This document shows, in pieces, positions 25,879 through 37,221 of a stretch of 64,000 bases of DNA. The translations under genes were made by a program, and so were the position numbers. The stretch spans positions 3,784,501 to 3,848,500 of the forward strand of contig OY987271.1 of assembly GCA_963920665.1 (NCBI GenBank). The letters run 5' to 3'. The stretch's first letter is position 1. Each line of letters starts with the position of its first letter. The notes beneath the pieces were generated by a model, which had not been told where the DNA came from, searched no databases, and saw only the letters and a program-made list of their open reading frames with translations. The stretch comes from Straminergon stramineum. Its lineage: Eukaryota; Streptophyta; Bryopsida; Hypnales; Calliergonaceae.

Positions 25879-26454
25879 TTAACCCCTTAACGTCCAAATT
25901 CATCTCCAGAATTGACAATTTGAGAAAAATTATTACAAAGTGCTATTTGGAAGCATATTTTGGAATTGATATATTATGAAAGTTGTAGATTGTGATTTTT
26001 AGATTCCATTTGTATGGTTAGATTCACCAATTCTATCACCAATATTTTTTAATAAATTTTGAGAGAAAAATTCCAAAATTCCTTCAAAATTCGATTTCAA
26101 GTAAAGTATTATCATTTTTTGAGTAAAATTTGTTGGAATGGATTTGAAATAAGGTTCTCTTCACATGGTGATTTTTTGAAATTTTTGTGTTCTTTCTATC
26201 TATGACCTCATTTTGGCAAATCCAATTTAGAACTAAAGTCAATGTAGTTTGACCACTTGACATACTTGCACATTTATAATTTTAGAAAAATATTAACTTT
26301 AGTAATACCAAATCCAACCCTTAGATAGGACAAAAACTTGTTAACATATCTTCACAAATTAAAATAACATTCATCCAAGTAGTTAGGAGGATGAAATTGG
26401 CATTTCAAATTGTTCATCGTCCAGAAAATGGACGTCGACGTGTTTAGGGGTTAA
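25879..26454. mobile_element. TTAA-flanked element, type C, nested in the inverted repeat
   Basis: Starts TTAACCCCTTAACGTCC and ends GGACGTCGACGTGTTTAGGGGTTAA (termini described in two parts: ggacgtcgacgtg, then tttaggggttaa). 576 bp, non-coding. The opposite arm of the inverted repeat preserves the empty site gggagacgTTAAtcacc, so the insertion duplicated TTAA. Related copies: 36335-36898, 38516-38733, 63474 onward. Confidence 0.9.
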
Positions 26455-27410
26455 TCACCCCCCCTCGAGCCATTCACGCAGGTTGGGCCCCAGCACTATT
26501 GCTCATGTGGGCTACCCAAGAAGTTCAAACATATTCTTCCCACCTTCACCTGTCCTCCTTGCTTGCTTCATTGTTTTGTTGCAAATCTATTGCAATCCTC
26601 AGTTTTCCCCTCGCCTAAGATTGATGAGAGACTTGAAGATGATGAGGAAGACAGATGACAACTAGGATGGAAGAACGAAGTAAGAGGGAGCTTGGCATTG
26701 CAAATTGAACAATGCTCTAAATGGAAATATGTTCAATCAAGAACCTTGTAGTTGTGGTTGCCACACCAAGTAGAAGTTAGAAAAAAAACAAATTTTATGT
26801 TAAGGTGGTATGTCCTCTTCGCAGACATTGAGGTGTTGCTGAAAACAAAACAAAAAGTATTGTACACATTTACGATGATGCTTTTGAGCTGAAGTCTAGA
26901 ATTCTTTTCCGATCGAATTGTGACCGTACATTATGAGAAACAGAGCTTGCAATGGAGTGTGGTATGAAATTGCTCATATGGGTGTGTTTACCTAAACAGC
27001 TCTTACCTGCTCCTACCCCCAGAGGCTTCTGCTTGGTGCTATGTAGGGTGGTTCTTGGTTTGGTGCTCTTGTTAGCTCTTGTTTTTTTTGAGTTGTTGAA
27101 AATCTGATAAAAATGTGAAAAATATGAATTGAAAATTTCTGGTTCCTTGGGTTCCATGACCAAAGTTTGTACCTCTGGTTCACTGTACCTTTTCCCCTTT
27201 TCAATGGAAATTGTCCATGTGTGACTTTGCCTATTGAAGCAAGAAATGAAGAACTTTCTCAGTTGCCTGGAAGCAAATTTGCATCGTCCCAAGTAACTTA
27301 CCTGAGCTACATCTGCATCTACCTGACACTGTGATGTTTCACATCATTGAGAGGCTAACATGATTTGCAATCCTCTATCTTAGTTTGAATACTGAAATGA
27401 TATGTGTGTG

Positions 27411-27441
27411 TGTTTATATTTATATATATATATATATATAT
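27411..27441. repeat. TG/TA microsatellite
   Basis: A short tg run followed by a longer ta run immediately inside the right arm of the long inverted repeat. Confidence 0.85.
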
Positions 27442-27820
27442 TCCATCCGAGGTTGTCACTAGTCTTCCTCATCATCTTCGAGTCTCTCATCAATCTCAGG
27501 TGAGAGGAAAACTGAGGATTGCAATAGACTTGCAACTAAGCAACAAAGCAAGCGAGGGAAGAATGCGTTCGAACTTCTTGGGCAGTTGGAGTCAAGGCAG
27601 CCCAGTCTGCGTGAATGGCTCAAGGAGAGGTGATTAACGTCTCCCATTTTCTTCTATTTTCTATTAAAAATATGGATGAAGTTTCCTATCTGAAATGGTG
27701 AAATGGAGAAGTGCATGAATAGAATTGAAAAGTGTATTTATCCCCCCAAATGAAAGAATGTAGAAACAAGGTGCTTCAGCAAATTATAAGTGATTGTCAT
27801 CTTTGCACTTTCTCCAAGAA

Positions 27821-28750
27821 TTAACCCCTAAAGAACCATTGTCCCCTCATGGAACAAAATGGATTTTAGGCAAGTTCTTGTGACCTCAATTTTTAGCGAA
27901 ATTGGTTAAAACTTTTTCATAAGATAGAAAAACTTATTAGCTTTGTAGGAATATAATTTTCATTTCAATCAGGGCTTGGGAGCAAAAGTTATGCAATCTT
28001 AAACATAAATTTCACATTGCTAGGAAGATAAATAAATCCACAAAATTATGAAAAAAAAATTGATTTTTTTTCTCATAGGTTATATTTTTGTCTACATCTG
28101 AAGCTTTGATTCATTCCATTTGGAATAGTGATGTGAAAGTTACGAACAATTTTGTTTTTCACGTAGTATAAGCATCTTCTTGAAAAAATAACTTTTACGA
28201 TTCATTTTTGAATGCAATTTTCACAATTTTTCAAAAAACATTATTTGACAAGGTTCATTTTTTTTGGTAGAACAATCTCACCTTTAAGGTTATTGTGTTT
28301 CAATCCCAACGTAGAGCTATTCACAATTTATTTTTTCTTATAATGTTGGACCTACTTCTACTTAACAATTTTTTCAAGAATGAAAATCAAGAGGGTTTTT
28401 TTTGAAATTTTTTTCCTAAACTATCAAATCAATTCTTCAACACCATTTTTTTAATGAAAATTCCGAAGTGCAAAATTTTTCAAGAAAAGGCAATAAAAGT
28501 CATTTGAAATTGTATATTTGTAGGCTAGTTTTCAAAAAAACAAATTCCCAACTTTGAATGCTATATCTCTAAATCTATATGGTCAAACTTCATGAAATTT
28601 TTACCAATTGGTTTGAGACAAATAAAGTACAAGATCCTATGGTTCAATTTTTAGAAAAGTATTTATTTTGTTTTCTTAGTTGAATGAAGCAAAAAAGGTA
28701 GTCCTGAGTGATTTTTGACCCAAAAATGGCCTTGGGCCTTTAAAGGTTGA
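27821..28750. mobile_element. TTAA-flanked element, type B
   Basis: Begins TTAACCCCTAAAGAACCATT and ends GGGCCTTTAAAGGTTGA (outer TTAA decayed to TTGA). About 0.93 kb, aligns with 13688-14521 through its length, non-coding. Confidence 0.8.
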
Positions 28751-30157
28751 AAAAGGGGCTTCTATATGCCCATCTTTTTTAGTTAGCAAAAAATATTTTT
28801 TAGAAGAGCACTGCCAATTTTTTATTTATAATTTTGGGTGTTTTATCATCAAATTAACCACCATCATCTAGTTTCAACAATATCGTAGATTGACTTTAAT
28901 TATTGTCCTTGTAGGTTTACTACGGATTCCCCACAAGTAAGGTTTTCTCCAAAGACTTTTTTGGTAGCAATTTCATATTGGGTTATGATTGTGGAGAAAA
29001 TTATTGGAATATTTTGCTAACAAATCAAAGTGCAATGATATTGTAACATTTAGATGTATATGTATATAAATGGATGAATAATTGATGCTCAATCTACTCA
29101 TATTCACAAGTATATTGATTATGATGTATGACAAGTTTCAACACTTTAAAAAAATAAAAATAAAATCATAAGCTTTCAACTTTTTCTAAGAGCACCTACA
29201 CCTAGGTGCACTAGGCCTAGCTTCAACAACTCCTAGCATGCCTTCTTGGAAATTTTTACTCCATTGTTACTCTCCCAACATGAGCTTAAACTATGTGCTC
29301 TTCAAAAACTGGCTTGGCCATTCAACAATTGAGGGCCTTCTTTGTCCATGTAGGATCGTACATTTAGGAAGATCCAATCATTGATCCAGTCTAAACATGG
29401 CAATGCATAGTTATACTAGTTGATTCAAAAATAGAATTATGGACAAAAAGAATCCATTACTCCCTTGTATCCTCTCAAGAAGTCAATTCTTTACCCAAAA
29501 TTCAAAACCAACTTCATGTTTTCAAAGTTGAGAAAGAGGGACAAAATGTAATCAGAAATTTGAGATGTAGACAATTGCTCCACCCCCTTTATCCCCTTGA
29601 AGCACAATTGTGCATCTAAATTTTTTCAAGGAATGTATCATATTCATCAACATCCAACAACATTGTTTTGACTCTAGACTATTCTTTAGAACCTAAAAGC
29701 ACCTCAAATCAAGTAAGCATCGTGTAGATTGAGAGTAAATTAGTCTTAAATTGGTGGTAGATTGGTGGTGGATTTCAAACAACTTTTGCAGCCTTCTAAT
29801 TGCAATTTTAATTTCTTATTTCTAAATTTTCTTACTACTACTTCTTATTTGATATGCCTCAGAATTTGACACCTTTTGTCCCTTTCTCATAACTTTTAGA
29901 ATATACAATTAGTTTTAAGATTTGGCAAGGAATCTACTGTGGGGGAAAGGTCTCAATAAAAAAATGGATCTTTTTGTCCTTGACTTTAGCTAAACAAAAT
30001 CTATAGAAAATAGTGGCAAAGGGTGGGGGCAAGGGAGCGATAACAATGAATGAGAACCATGACTAGTCTTGATGGGCCCTCCCAAACCCCTCTAGCATGT
30101 TATTTTTTATATAATTGAGTGGTGAAACTCTCACTTTGTTTACTTGTTGACCATTGT
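28751..30157. other. AT-rich intergenic, no gene seen
   Basis: No ORF of 60 codons or more on either strand and no terminal repeats recognised. Confidence 0.6.
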
Positions 30158-30387
30158 TTAACCCTTAAAGGACTGACTAGTGACCATGGAAATCATTCAT
30201 TTTGATACCGTAGAAATCATCAGTTTACAAAAATCCGAAGTAGTAATTGGAAGTCAAACTATTATAGAAGATCTCTCCTTTCCACACAAAATTATGAGGA
30301 TGAATAGTTGCACTTCTATCCCATACATAAAGATATAGTCTATCATCCATTGAACACTAAATGTTTGTGTTGACATATGCGGGTTAA
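30158..30387 (+). mobile_element. TTAA-flanked element, type D, complete
   Basis: Starts TTAACCCTTAAAGGACTGAC and ends CATATGCGGGTTAA. 230 bp, the same length as the copy at 56429-56658. The internal insertion site used in other copies reads cagtttacaaa here (the TTAA is changed to TTAC) and is empty. Confidence 0.8.
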
Positions 30388-31641
30388 AAAGAAAATAATA
30401 CTAGATTCCAAAAGGATTTTAATGCTCTATAATATGTGTTATTTGGCTATTGTATGAATATACGCTTTGAATTTTTGCTTATAAATTTTTTTAAATTGTG
30501 AATATCCTTTGACTCTTTGTTTTAGACAATGGCTTACCCTTATGGAAAATCCATGCTTCTAGAAATTAGCCTTGAAGGTTCAATGTCTGATAACAAGTTC
30601 TTTAGAAATTTTGAGTAGATTTCCATGATTTTTTTCATATTGATTTATTGAAAGTATTTTTGAAGTTACAAAAGTGCATTGCCTTTCCTAGGACATAAAT
30701 AATTTTTCATTAGACCTTGGAATTTTTTTCAAAAGAAACCTTGAAGGACTCTAGAAGGTTCAAGCAAATTCCTATGATTTTAATTTTTAGCATAATTTTT
30801 TGAATTTGCTTTTTAAGATAAAAAGAACACATGAACTTTCTTGAAGTAAAACTTTTATTTCAATTGGAGCTCAAGACCAAAAGTTCTCCCTACACAAAGC
30901 TCAAAATGGAGGTCATAGGCAACACAAAATAATTGCAAAAGACCCAAATAAAATTTTAAAAACTTTGTTTGTCATAGAAAATGTTTTTGCCTATATGGAA
31001 AGCTTTGATTCATTTTATTTGGATTAATTATGAGGAAGTTATGGAGAGTCTTTTTTTCAGGCAATCATAACATCTTCAAAAAAAACACATAGGATCAGGA
31101 CTCATTTTTTAACTCAATTTTCACAATTTTTTAGAAAAAAGTTCCACATAATTTAGTTTTTGCTAGAAAAATCTCACCATTGGCATTAGTAAGTGTGTTT
31201 CAATTCCATCTTAGAGCTATTAACAATTTAGTTTTTTTTCTCTCATACATGCTTCTATTTAACAATTTTTTAAGAATGAAAATCAAATATTTTTTTATTG
31301 TGAAATTTTTTCACATCTTTCAACTCAATTCTTTAACACATCAAACTCTTAATTCAAAATCTATCTTGCAAAACTTTTTAAGTTAAGAAGATTTAAAGTC
31401 TTAAAATCTAATGAGACAAGGTTCAAGGATTTTTTTTCTTCACTTTAAACATAAATATCTTGCAAACTATGTGGTGGAAGTTTCTAAAATTTCTTCTACA
31501 CAATTTCATACTAGTTAGGTGTCAGATCCTATGGTTAGATATGCAAAAAAATCAAACTTTTAAAATTTTTGCACTTTGCAATAGAAATGGTTGTTTTGAA
31601 TATTTTTTGACAAAAGAAATCCTTAGTCCTTCAGGGGTTAA
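30388..31641. mobile_element. type B element, left end lost
   Basis: From about 30720 the type B interior is recognisable (ccttgaaggactctagaagg, then atttcaattggagctcaaga). The right end is CTTAGTCCTTCAGGGGTTAA at 31641. 30388-30720 shows nothing identifiable. Confidence 0.65.
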
Positions 31642-31675
31642 AACCTAAAATAATTTCATATATTACAATAGGTAC

Positions 31676-32480
31676 TAGTGTCCCTTTGTTGTTGCCACAA
31701 CAAAAAGAAGAGTGAAAGTGATTTTTTAATTTTTTAATTCAAAAAAACTTTGAAATTCAATAACTTTCACACCATCGGTCGAAACACCACAAAACAAAGC
31801 TCATGCACCCCTCCTCATTGAGGGCTTTCCAATGGTACTAAGAATGTGGTCAAGAGATGCATAGTCCATGAGTTCTCACTGTAACAAACAAACAAAACAA
31901 ATGGCACGACTTAAGCTATGGATAATTTCTCTTCAAACATGATTCACTGAAAAATCACAATAATTTGATTTTTTTCCCACTAAACAATAAAGATGCCATG
32001 ATAAAAAGACCACAATTTTATTAGTCAATTTTACAACTACTAAATTTATATTGATGGATGGTAGTTTGACTTGAAGGTTACATAACATACTTAACTTTTC
32101 TTTTCCTAGCTTCCCTAGGATCTTAGCAAGGATCAAATCTCTTTTTCCTAAATACTTGGCAAGGAATACATGTTAAGATAGCAATTGGTGAGAGCATAAC
32201 TATCTGACTTTACAACCATGATCTCTCATTATTACTAGTTTGCCATGTGCCGTTGTTACAACCAAAATAAAAATAAAAAAGTTTAAACTCACAAAAACTC
32301 TAAAACTCAATATTTTTTTTTGTCATAGGTCGAATCATCATGAAGCAAAGCCCTTGCACCCCTCCTTGCAAGAGCTTTATGACAATACCAAGCACATGAC
32401 TGGGGGACACACGATCTGGGAGGTCTCACCTTAATAAAAAAAACAAAAAAAAACCATCCTAACTTAAGGTATGGATAATA
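31676..32480. repeat. sub-repeat R, two copies
   Basis: Two units, each with a 'gttgYYacaaccaaaataaaa'-like start (about 31695 and 32253) and a 'gcaccctcctYg...gagctttccaatg'-like block followed by 'acaaacaaaacaaa'. The unit is also amplified inside 33381-36040. Confidence 0.65.
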
Positions 32481-32752
32481 ATATATTGATGCTTTCATGT
32501 TAGTTGCTTAGAGGAAAGCAAAGGAATCCCCTCACAACACATTAAGAATTTTATGCAAAGTTGTTTAGGATGTGAAAAAATATACTCCCTCTGTTTTTGA
32601 GAAAGATCCGTGTTGACTCATAAAATATGTATATTATTAAATGCAATGATTTTATCCATCATGTTTTTCATCTACACAACTTTTTCATTCATTTTGATCC
32701 TGCTAAATCCTATTGACATCCAACCATTTTCTTAAAAAAAGGTAGCTATTAT

Positions 32753-32938
32753 GTGAGCCTAGAATTGAGAGCCCATGAACCTAAAAGACTATATACCTAT
32801 GTTATAGGTGTTTAAATTATAGAAACTTTCCATGATTATAGTGAAATTATGTTATGGATATTTATTTTATAGGTCTTTATAATATGTACACCTTCAATGG
32901 TTATAGGATATCAACCTATACCTTTGCTCAGGGCTCAC
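32753..32938. repeat. dispersed repeat F, copy 1
   Basis: Bounded by gtgagcct and gggctcac; shares 'caccttcaatggttRtagg' with 42929-43105. Both copies are followed by 'ctcacacactagcrttrttg'. Possible MITE. Confidence 0.6.
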
Positions 32939-33380
32939 ATGCTTGCATTTCCATGCTCACACACTAGCATTATTGTTTTCTCAATGAACCCCTGCAACTT
33001 GATGGAACCTTTGGTGCAACAAACTTTAAGTGTTTACATAAAGATAAAATTGAAACTACGAGATTACTTGAGTTCTTACATTTTGAAAACTACACCTTAA
33101 TGCCTCAACAACACGTACATAGTGAGAAAGAATGCCCAATTCGAAACCAAATTATTTGTGGTTGCATACCCATAAGCATCAAGGATTCAAGGTCAAAAAG
33201 AGACCAATTTGATTGATTATATTATGGAAAATAGTTAAAAAGAAAAAGGAACAAAAGTTTATATCACAAGAATTAGTGAAAGTGTAAGTCAAAAGTTAAA
33301 TAAAATTGCACAAAAGAAGCTCCCAAACTTGGAAAATGTTACATAGCCCAATTTGAGTTGAGCAAGGATTTTTTAGAGGT
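32939..33380. other. AT-rich intergenic, no gene seen
   Basis: One 67-codon plus-strand frame (32897-33100) without features. Nothing else recognised. Confidence 0.55.
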
Positions 33381-36040
33381 TTGACACCTAAAGTACCAAG
33401 AGTCCCCTTGGGAGACACTTGAAGGTTTGTATGAATTCCGATGACCTCAATTTGGACATTATTTTTTGAATTTCTTTGAAAGATAGGAAAACAAATTAGC
33501 TTTCTAGGAATTTAATTATTATTTCAATCGGTGCCTATTTGTAAAAGCTATGCCACTCTAAGCTCAAAAACCAATTCATCAAGCAATAAAAAAAAACTTG
33601 TGAAAATTTGAAATAAAGTTTTTAGAAATTTCTTTCTCATAGATTATATTTTTGTTTCCGTAAAAAATTTGATTCATTCCATTTGAATTAGTGATGTGAA
33701 AGTTATAGAGCTTTTTCTTTGGTGGGCAATTGTTGTATCTTCTTGAGAAAGTAAAAGATTGAATTCCTTTTTGAACTCAATTTTGATATTTTTCAAAAGA
33801 AAAAAAGTTTCACAAGGTTTGATTTGCTTGCTAAAACAATCTCACTATTGGGACTAGTGTTTTTCAATTTCATCTTAGAGCTATTCATGTTTTAGATTTT
33901 CATTCTATCTTTTACCTACTTCTACTTAATAATTTTTTAAAGTATGAAAATCAAGGATTTTTTTTTTGAATTTTTTTTCTTAGATTCTCAACTCAATTCT
34001 TCAACACAAAAAAATAGAAAGTCAAAATCTATAGTACAAAAGTTTTATGTTCAAAAGAATCAAAGTCTTCTAATATATCTACGCAAGGTGCAAAAAATTT
34101 ATTCTCTTCACTATAAACACAAATATATTGCAATTTAAGCAATCAAAGTTTCTAAAATTTCTTCCAAACATTCTTGTACTAGTCTAATCTGAAGATCCTA
34201 CAGATTTAAAAAAAAAATTCTGAATTTTTTTTCCCTTTGCATTAGAAACTAGTGTGCCATGTGTCGTTGCCACAACCAAAATAAAAGTAAAAGTAATTTT
34301 CTAATTTTTTCATTCATAAAAGCTTCAAAATTCAATATCTTTCATCATAGTCCAAACACCATGAAACAAAATTGTCACACCCCTCCTTGCAAAGAACTTT
34401 CTAACAATATTAAGAATGCAATCAAGGGATGCACGATTTAGGAGATTTCATTGTAACAAATAAACAAAACAAAAAGCCTAATTTAAGGTATGGACTAGTG
34501 TACCCTATGCCGTTGCCTAGGGAGATTAATTAGTATATCCATAACAAACCACATGTGTCAAAGTGATTTTTTGACCCCCTATATCCTTTTTAATAAATAA
34601 TAATTTCAACCTATAATTTTGAGCTTTGTTTAATAATGACTATAGGTTTCTATTACCAAAAATCCCAACTCAAATAACATATGAAATGATTTCTAGAATA
34701 GGTTGAATAATGAACTAAAATGGCGTGTTTTTTAACTCAAATATTTATAGAGAATACATTTTAGATGACCATTGCATCATTATTCAAGAAAAATGAACTT
34801 TCAGGAGGGTGTTATTTTTAGGATTTTTTTTTTCATTTTTTAGAGTTTTTTTCCTTATATAAAATAGTGGTGTGAAAGTTATTTTCAGCTCTACAGTGTA
34901 TCTTTATACTTCAAAAATTAGTAACTAATTATAATAATCTAACAAAAATACCAATAATTCACAACATAAACTTTTAAAGTAGAAAAATATAGTCATATTT
35001 TTTTCTTTTCTTTTTATTTAAATTTTAGAATATAATATAGGGGGTCTAAAATCTTAACAGACGTAGTTCCTAATGGACACACTAAGTGATCTTCCGGATG
35101 CCGTTGCCACAACCAAAATAAAAGTAAAAATTATTTTTTAACTTTTTAATTTTTCAAAAGTTTTAAATTCAATATCTTTGATGCATGAAGGAGTTCAAGG
35201 GAATTGTTGCCATGTGAGAGGTTGCGTTCTTAGTACGAATAGAAATATTTATGCAACAAGGAGTGGAAGGGCTTTGTTTCGTGGCATTTGGACATGCGAT
35301 GGGAAAGTTAATGTTTTTCCAAAATAAAAGATGATTTAATTCAATTTATTGATTCATAAAAACTTTGAAATTCAATAACTTTCACAAAGAGCTTTCTAAT
35401 GATACCAATAGTGCCACCAGGAGACTCATGGTTTCTTAGATCTCAAAGTATTAAACAAAAAAATAAAAAAAATTTAAGGTATAGACTAGTGTAGCCATGT
35501 GCTATTGCTACAACCAAAATAAAAAGTAAAAAGTACAAAAGAGTGCAAGGGCTTAATTTCGTAACATTTGGACATGCAATGGAAAAGTTATATTTTTTCC
35601 AAAATAAAAGATGATTTTATTTAATTATTTAATTTAAAGAAAATCATACCTTTCAAATTGTAGGTCCAAATGCCACAAAACTAGCATGAAGAGAAAGCTC
35701 TATGGACGAAGGAATGCAAGGGCTTTTGTTTTGTGGAGTTTGGACACTCCATGTGAAAGTTATGATTTTCCAAAATTAAATATAATTTATTTCAATTTTA
35801 TGATTCATAAAAACCTTTGAAATTCAATATCTTACACACCTTGGGTCCAAATGCCACAAAACAAAGTCCGTATGCATCTCCTTGCCAAGAGCTTTCCAAT
35901 AGTACCAAGAGCGTCACCGAACGCTTCACTAGATCTTAAATCTTAGCGTATCAAACAAACAAAAAACCTAATTTAAGAGTATTGATGGCAATTTTATGTG
36001 GTTTTTGATGAAGAATAGGCCTTGAGACTTTGAGGGTTAA
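33381..36040. mobile_element. expanded type B element with internal repeat amplification
   Basis: The left end is a decayed type B start (ttgacacctaaagtaccaag then agtccccttgggagac) and the right end a decayed type B end (ggccttgagactttgagggttaa). At 2.66 kb it is nearly three times the usual length. The extra length comes from repeated copies of sub-repeat R: 'gttgccacaaccaaaataaa' near 34270 and 35106, a variant near 35500, and 'gagctttc(c/t)aat' blocks at about 34390, 35390 and 35890. Confidence 0.6.
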
Positions 36041-37221
36041 AGCAAACATGGTGATGGAACAATCCACAACAAAGATGCCAATTAGTGAGACAATACTTTT
36101 TACAACATTTCCAATGAGAGATCAAGAATAGTAAGTAGAAGATGCTACAAGAGACAACACCAAGTATATGGACTTATAAAATTTGCAAAATTCTTCCTCA
36201 TTCAAGACTTCAATCTCTAATAATGATATTTAGTATTATTTAATTATTACTTGATTTGCTCTAATTTTCATTTAGTTGACAATAATGTTCAAGTTAACAT
36301 TCAATGTCAGTAATACTAGTGATATTTTTGGTATTTAACCCCTAATTGTACAAAGTCCTTTCCAAAATTGATAATTTGAGAAAAATCATTAAACAATGAT
36401 ATTTGGGAGAATACCTTGGAATTGATATACAAATAAAAGTTGTAGACTGTGAGTTTTAGATTCCATCCATACGACTAGATTCACCATTGCTACCACTAAT
36501 ATTTTTTTAATAAAATTCCTTCAAAATTTGATTACAAGCAAAATATTATCACTTTCTAAGTAAAAATTGTTGGAATGGACTTGAAATGAGGTTCTTCTTA
36601 ACATGGTGATTGTTAGAAATTTTTGTATTCTTTAAATCTATGACCTCATTTTTGCAAATCCAATTTTGAACTAGAGTCAATGCAATTTTGGCTTCATCAA
36701 CCACTTGACATGCACATTTGTAATTTTAGAAAAACATGTACCCTAGTATCAACAAATCCAACCATAACATAGGACAACAACTTGATAAAGTATCTCCACA
36801 AATTAGGATGACTTTCATCCAAGAAATATTGAAGATGAAACTTGAGTTTCAATTTGTTCGTCATCCAAAAAGTGGATGTGAGAGCACTTAGGGGTTAACG
36901 CACTATATGTCAACATGAACACTACTAAAAATTCCAATAGTTGACAAATAGTGTTCAGGTTCACATTTAGAGTTGGTAACACTAGTAGTGTTGTTAACAT
37001 TTAATGCTAGAATCTCTAATTAGTATTGCAAACACTAGATATCATTATTAGTGTACTGAAACCAAACGTTTCTCCAGCATTATCTTACTCAGCGCCAAGT
37101 CGTTCTACTTAATCAAGAACGTTCAATCTGGTGTTTTTTGCTTACTCCAAGGACTTAGAATTAGGAGAAGGATTACAGCTTACAATCCTCTTTTCACTAA
37201 GTCAATGAGTCAGGGACATGG
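36041..37221. other. intergenic with one type C element; no gene seen
   Basis: Apart from the TTAA element at 36335-36898, both flanks carry related sequence (tagttgacaataatgttcaa at 36276 against tagttgacaaatagtgttca at 36937). The element thus sits between the halves of an older tandem duplication. No gene is seen up to the FLDH-like stop codon. Confidence 0.5.
36335..36898. mobile_element. TTAA-flanked element, type C, complete
   Basis: Starts TTAACCCCTAATTGTAC and ends GAGCACTTAGGGGTTAA. 564 bp, aligns with 25879-26454 over its length (ccaaaattgataatttgaga, gacctcatttttgcaaatcc). Non-coding. Confidence 0.85.

Larger units (their letters stand above)
25871..27645. repeat. long inverted repeat (about 0.2 kb arms) with nested insertion
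   Basis: Right arm 27441-27645 is the reverse complement of the left arm, which is split into 25871-25878 and 26451-26672. Matching blocks include 'gagccattcacgcag', 'cccaagaagttcRaac', 'tctattgcaatcctcagttt' and 'gattgatgagagact'. Between the arms lie about 770 bases with a 140-codon minus-strand frame (26870-27292) of no recognised family and a TA microsatellite. This has the shape of a foldback or long-TIR DNA transposon. No transposase is visible. Confidence 0.85.
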
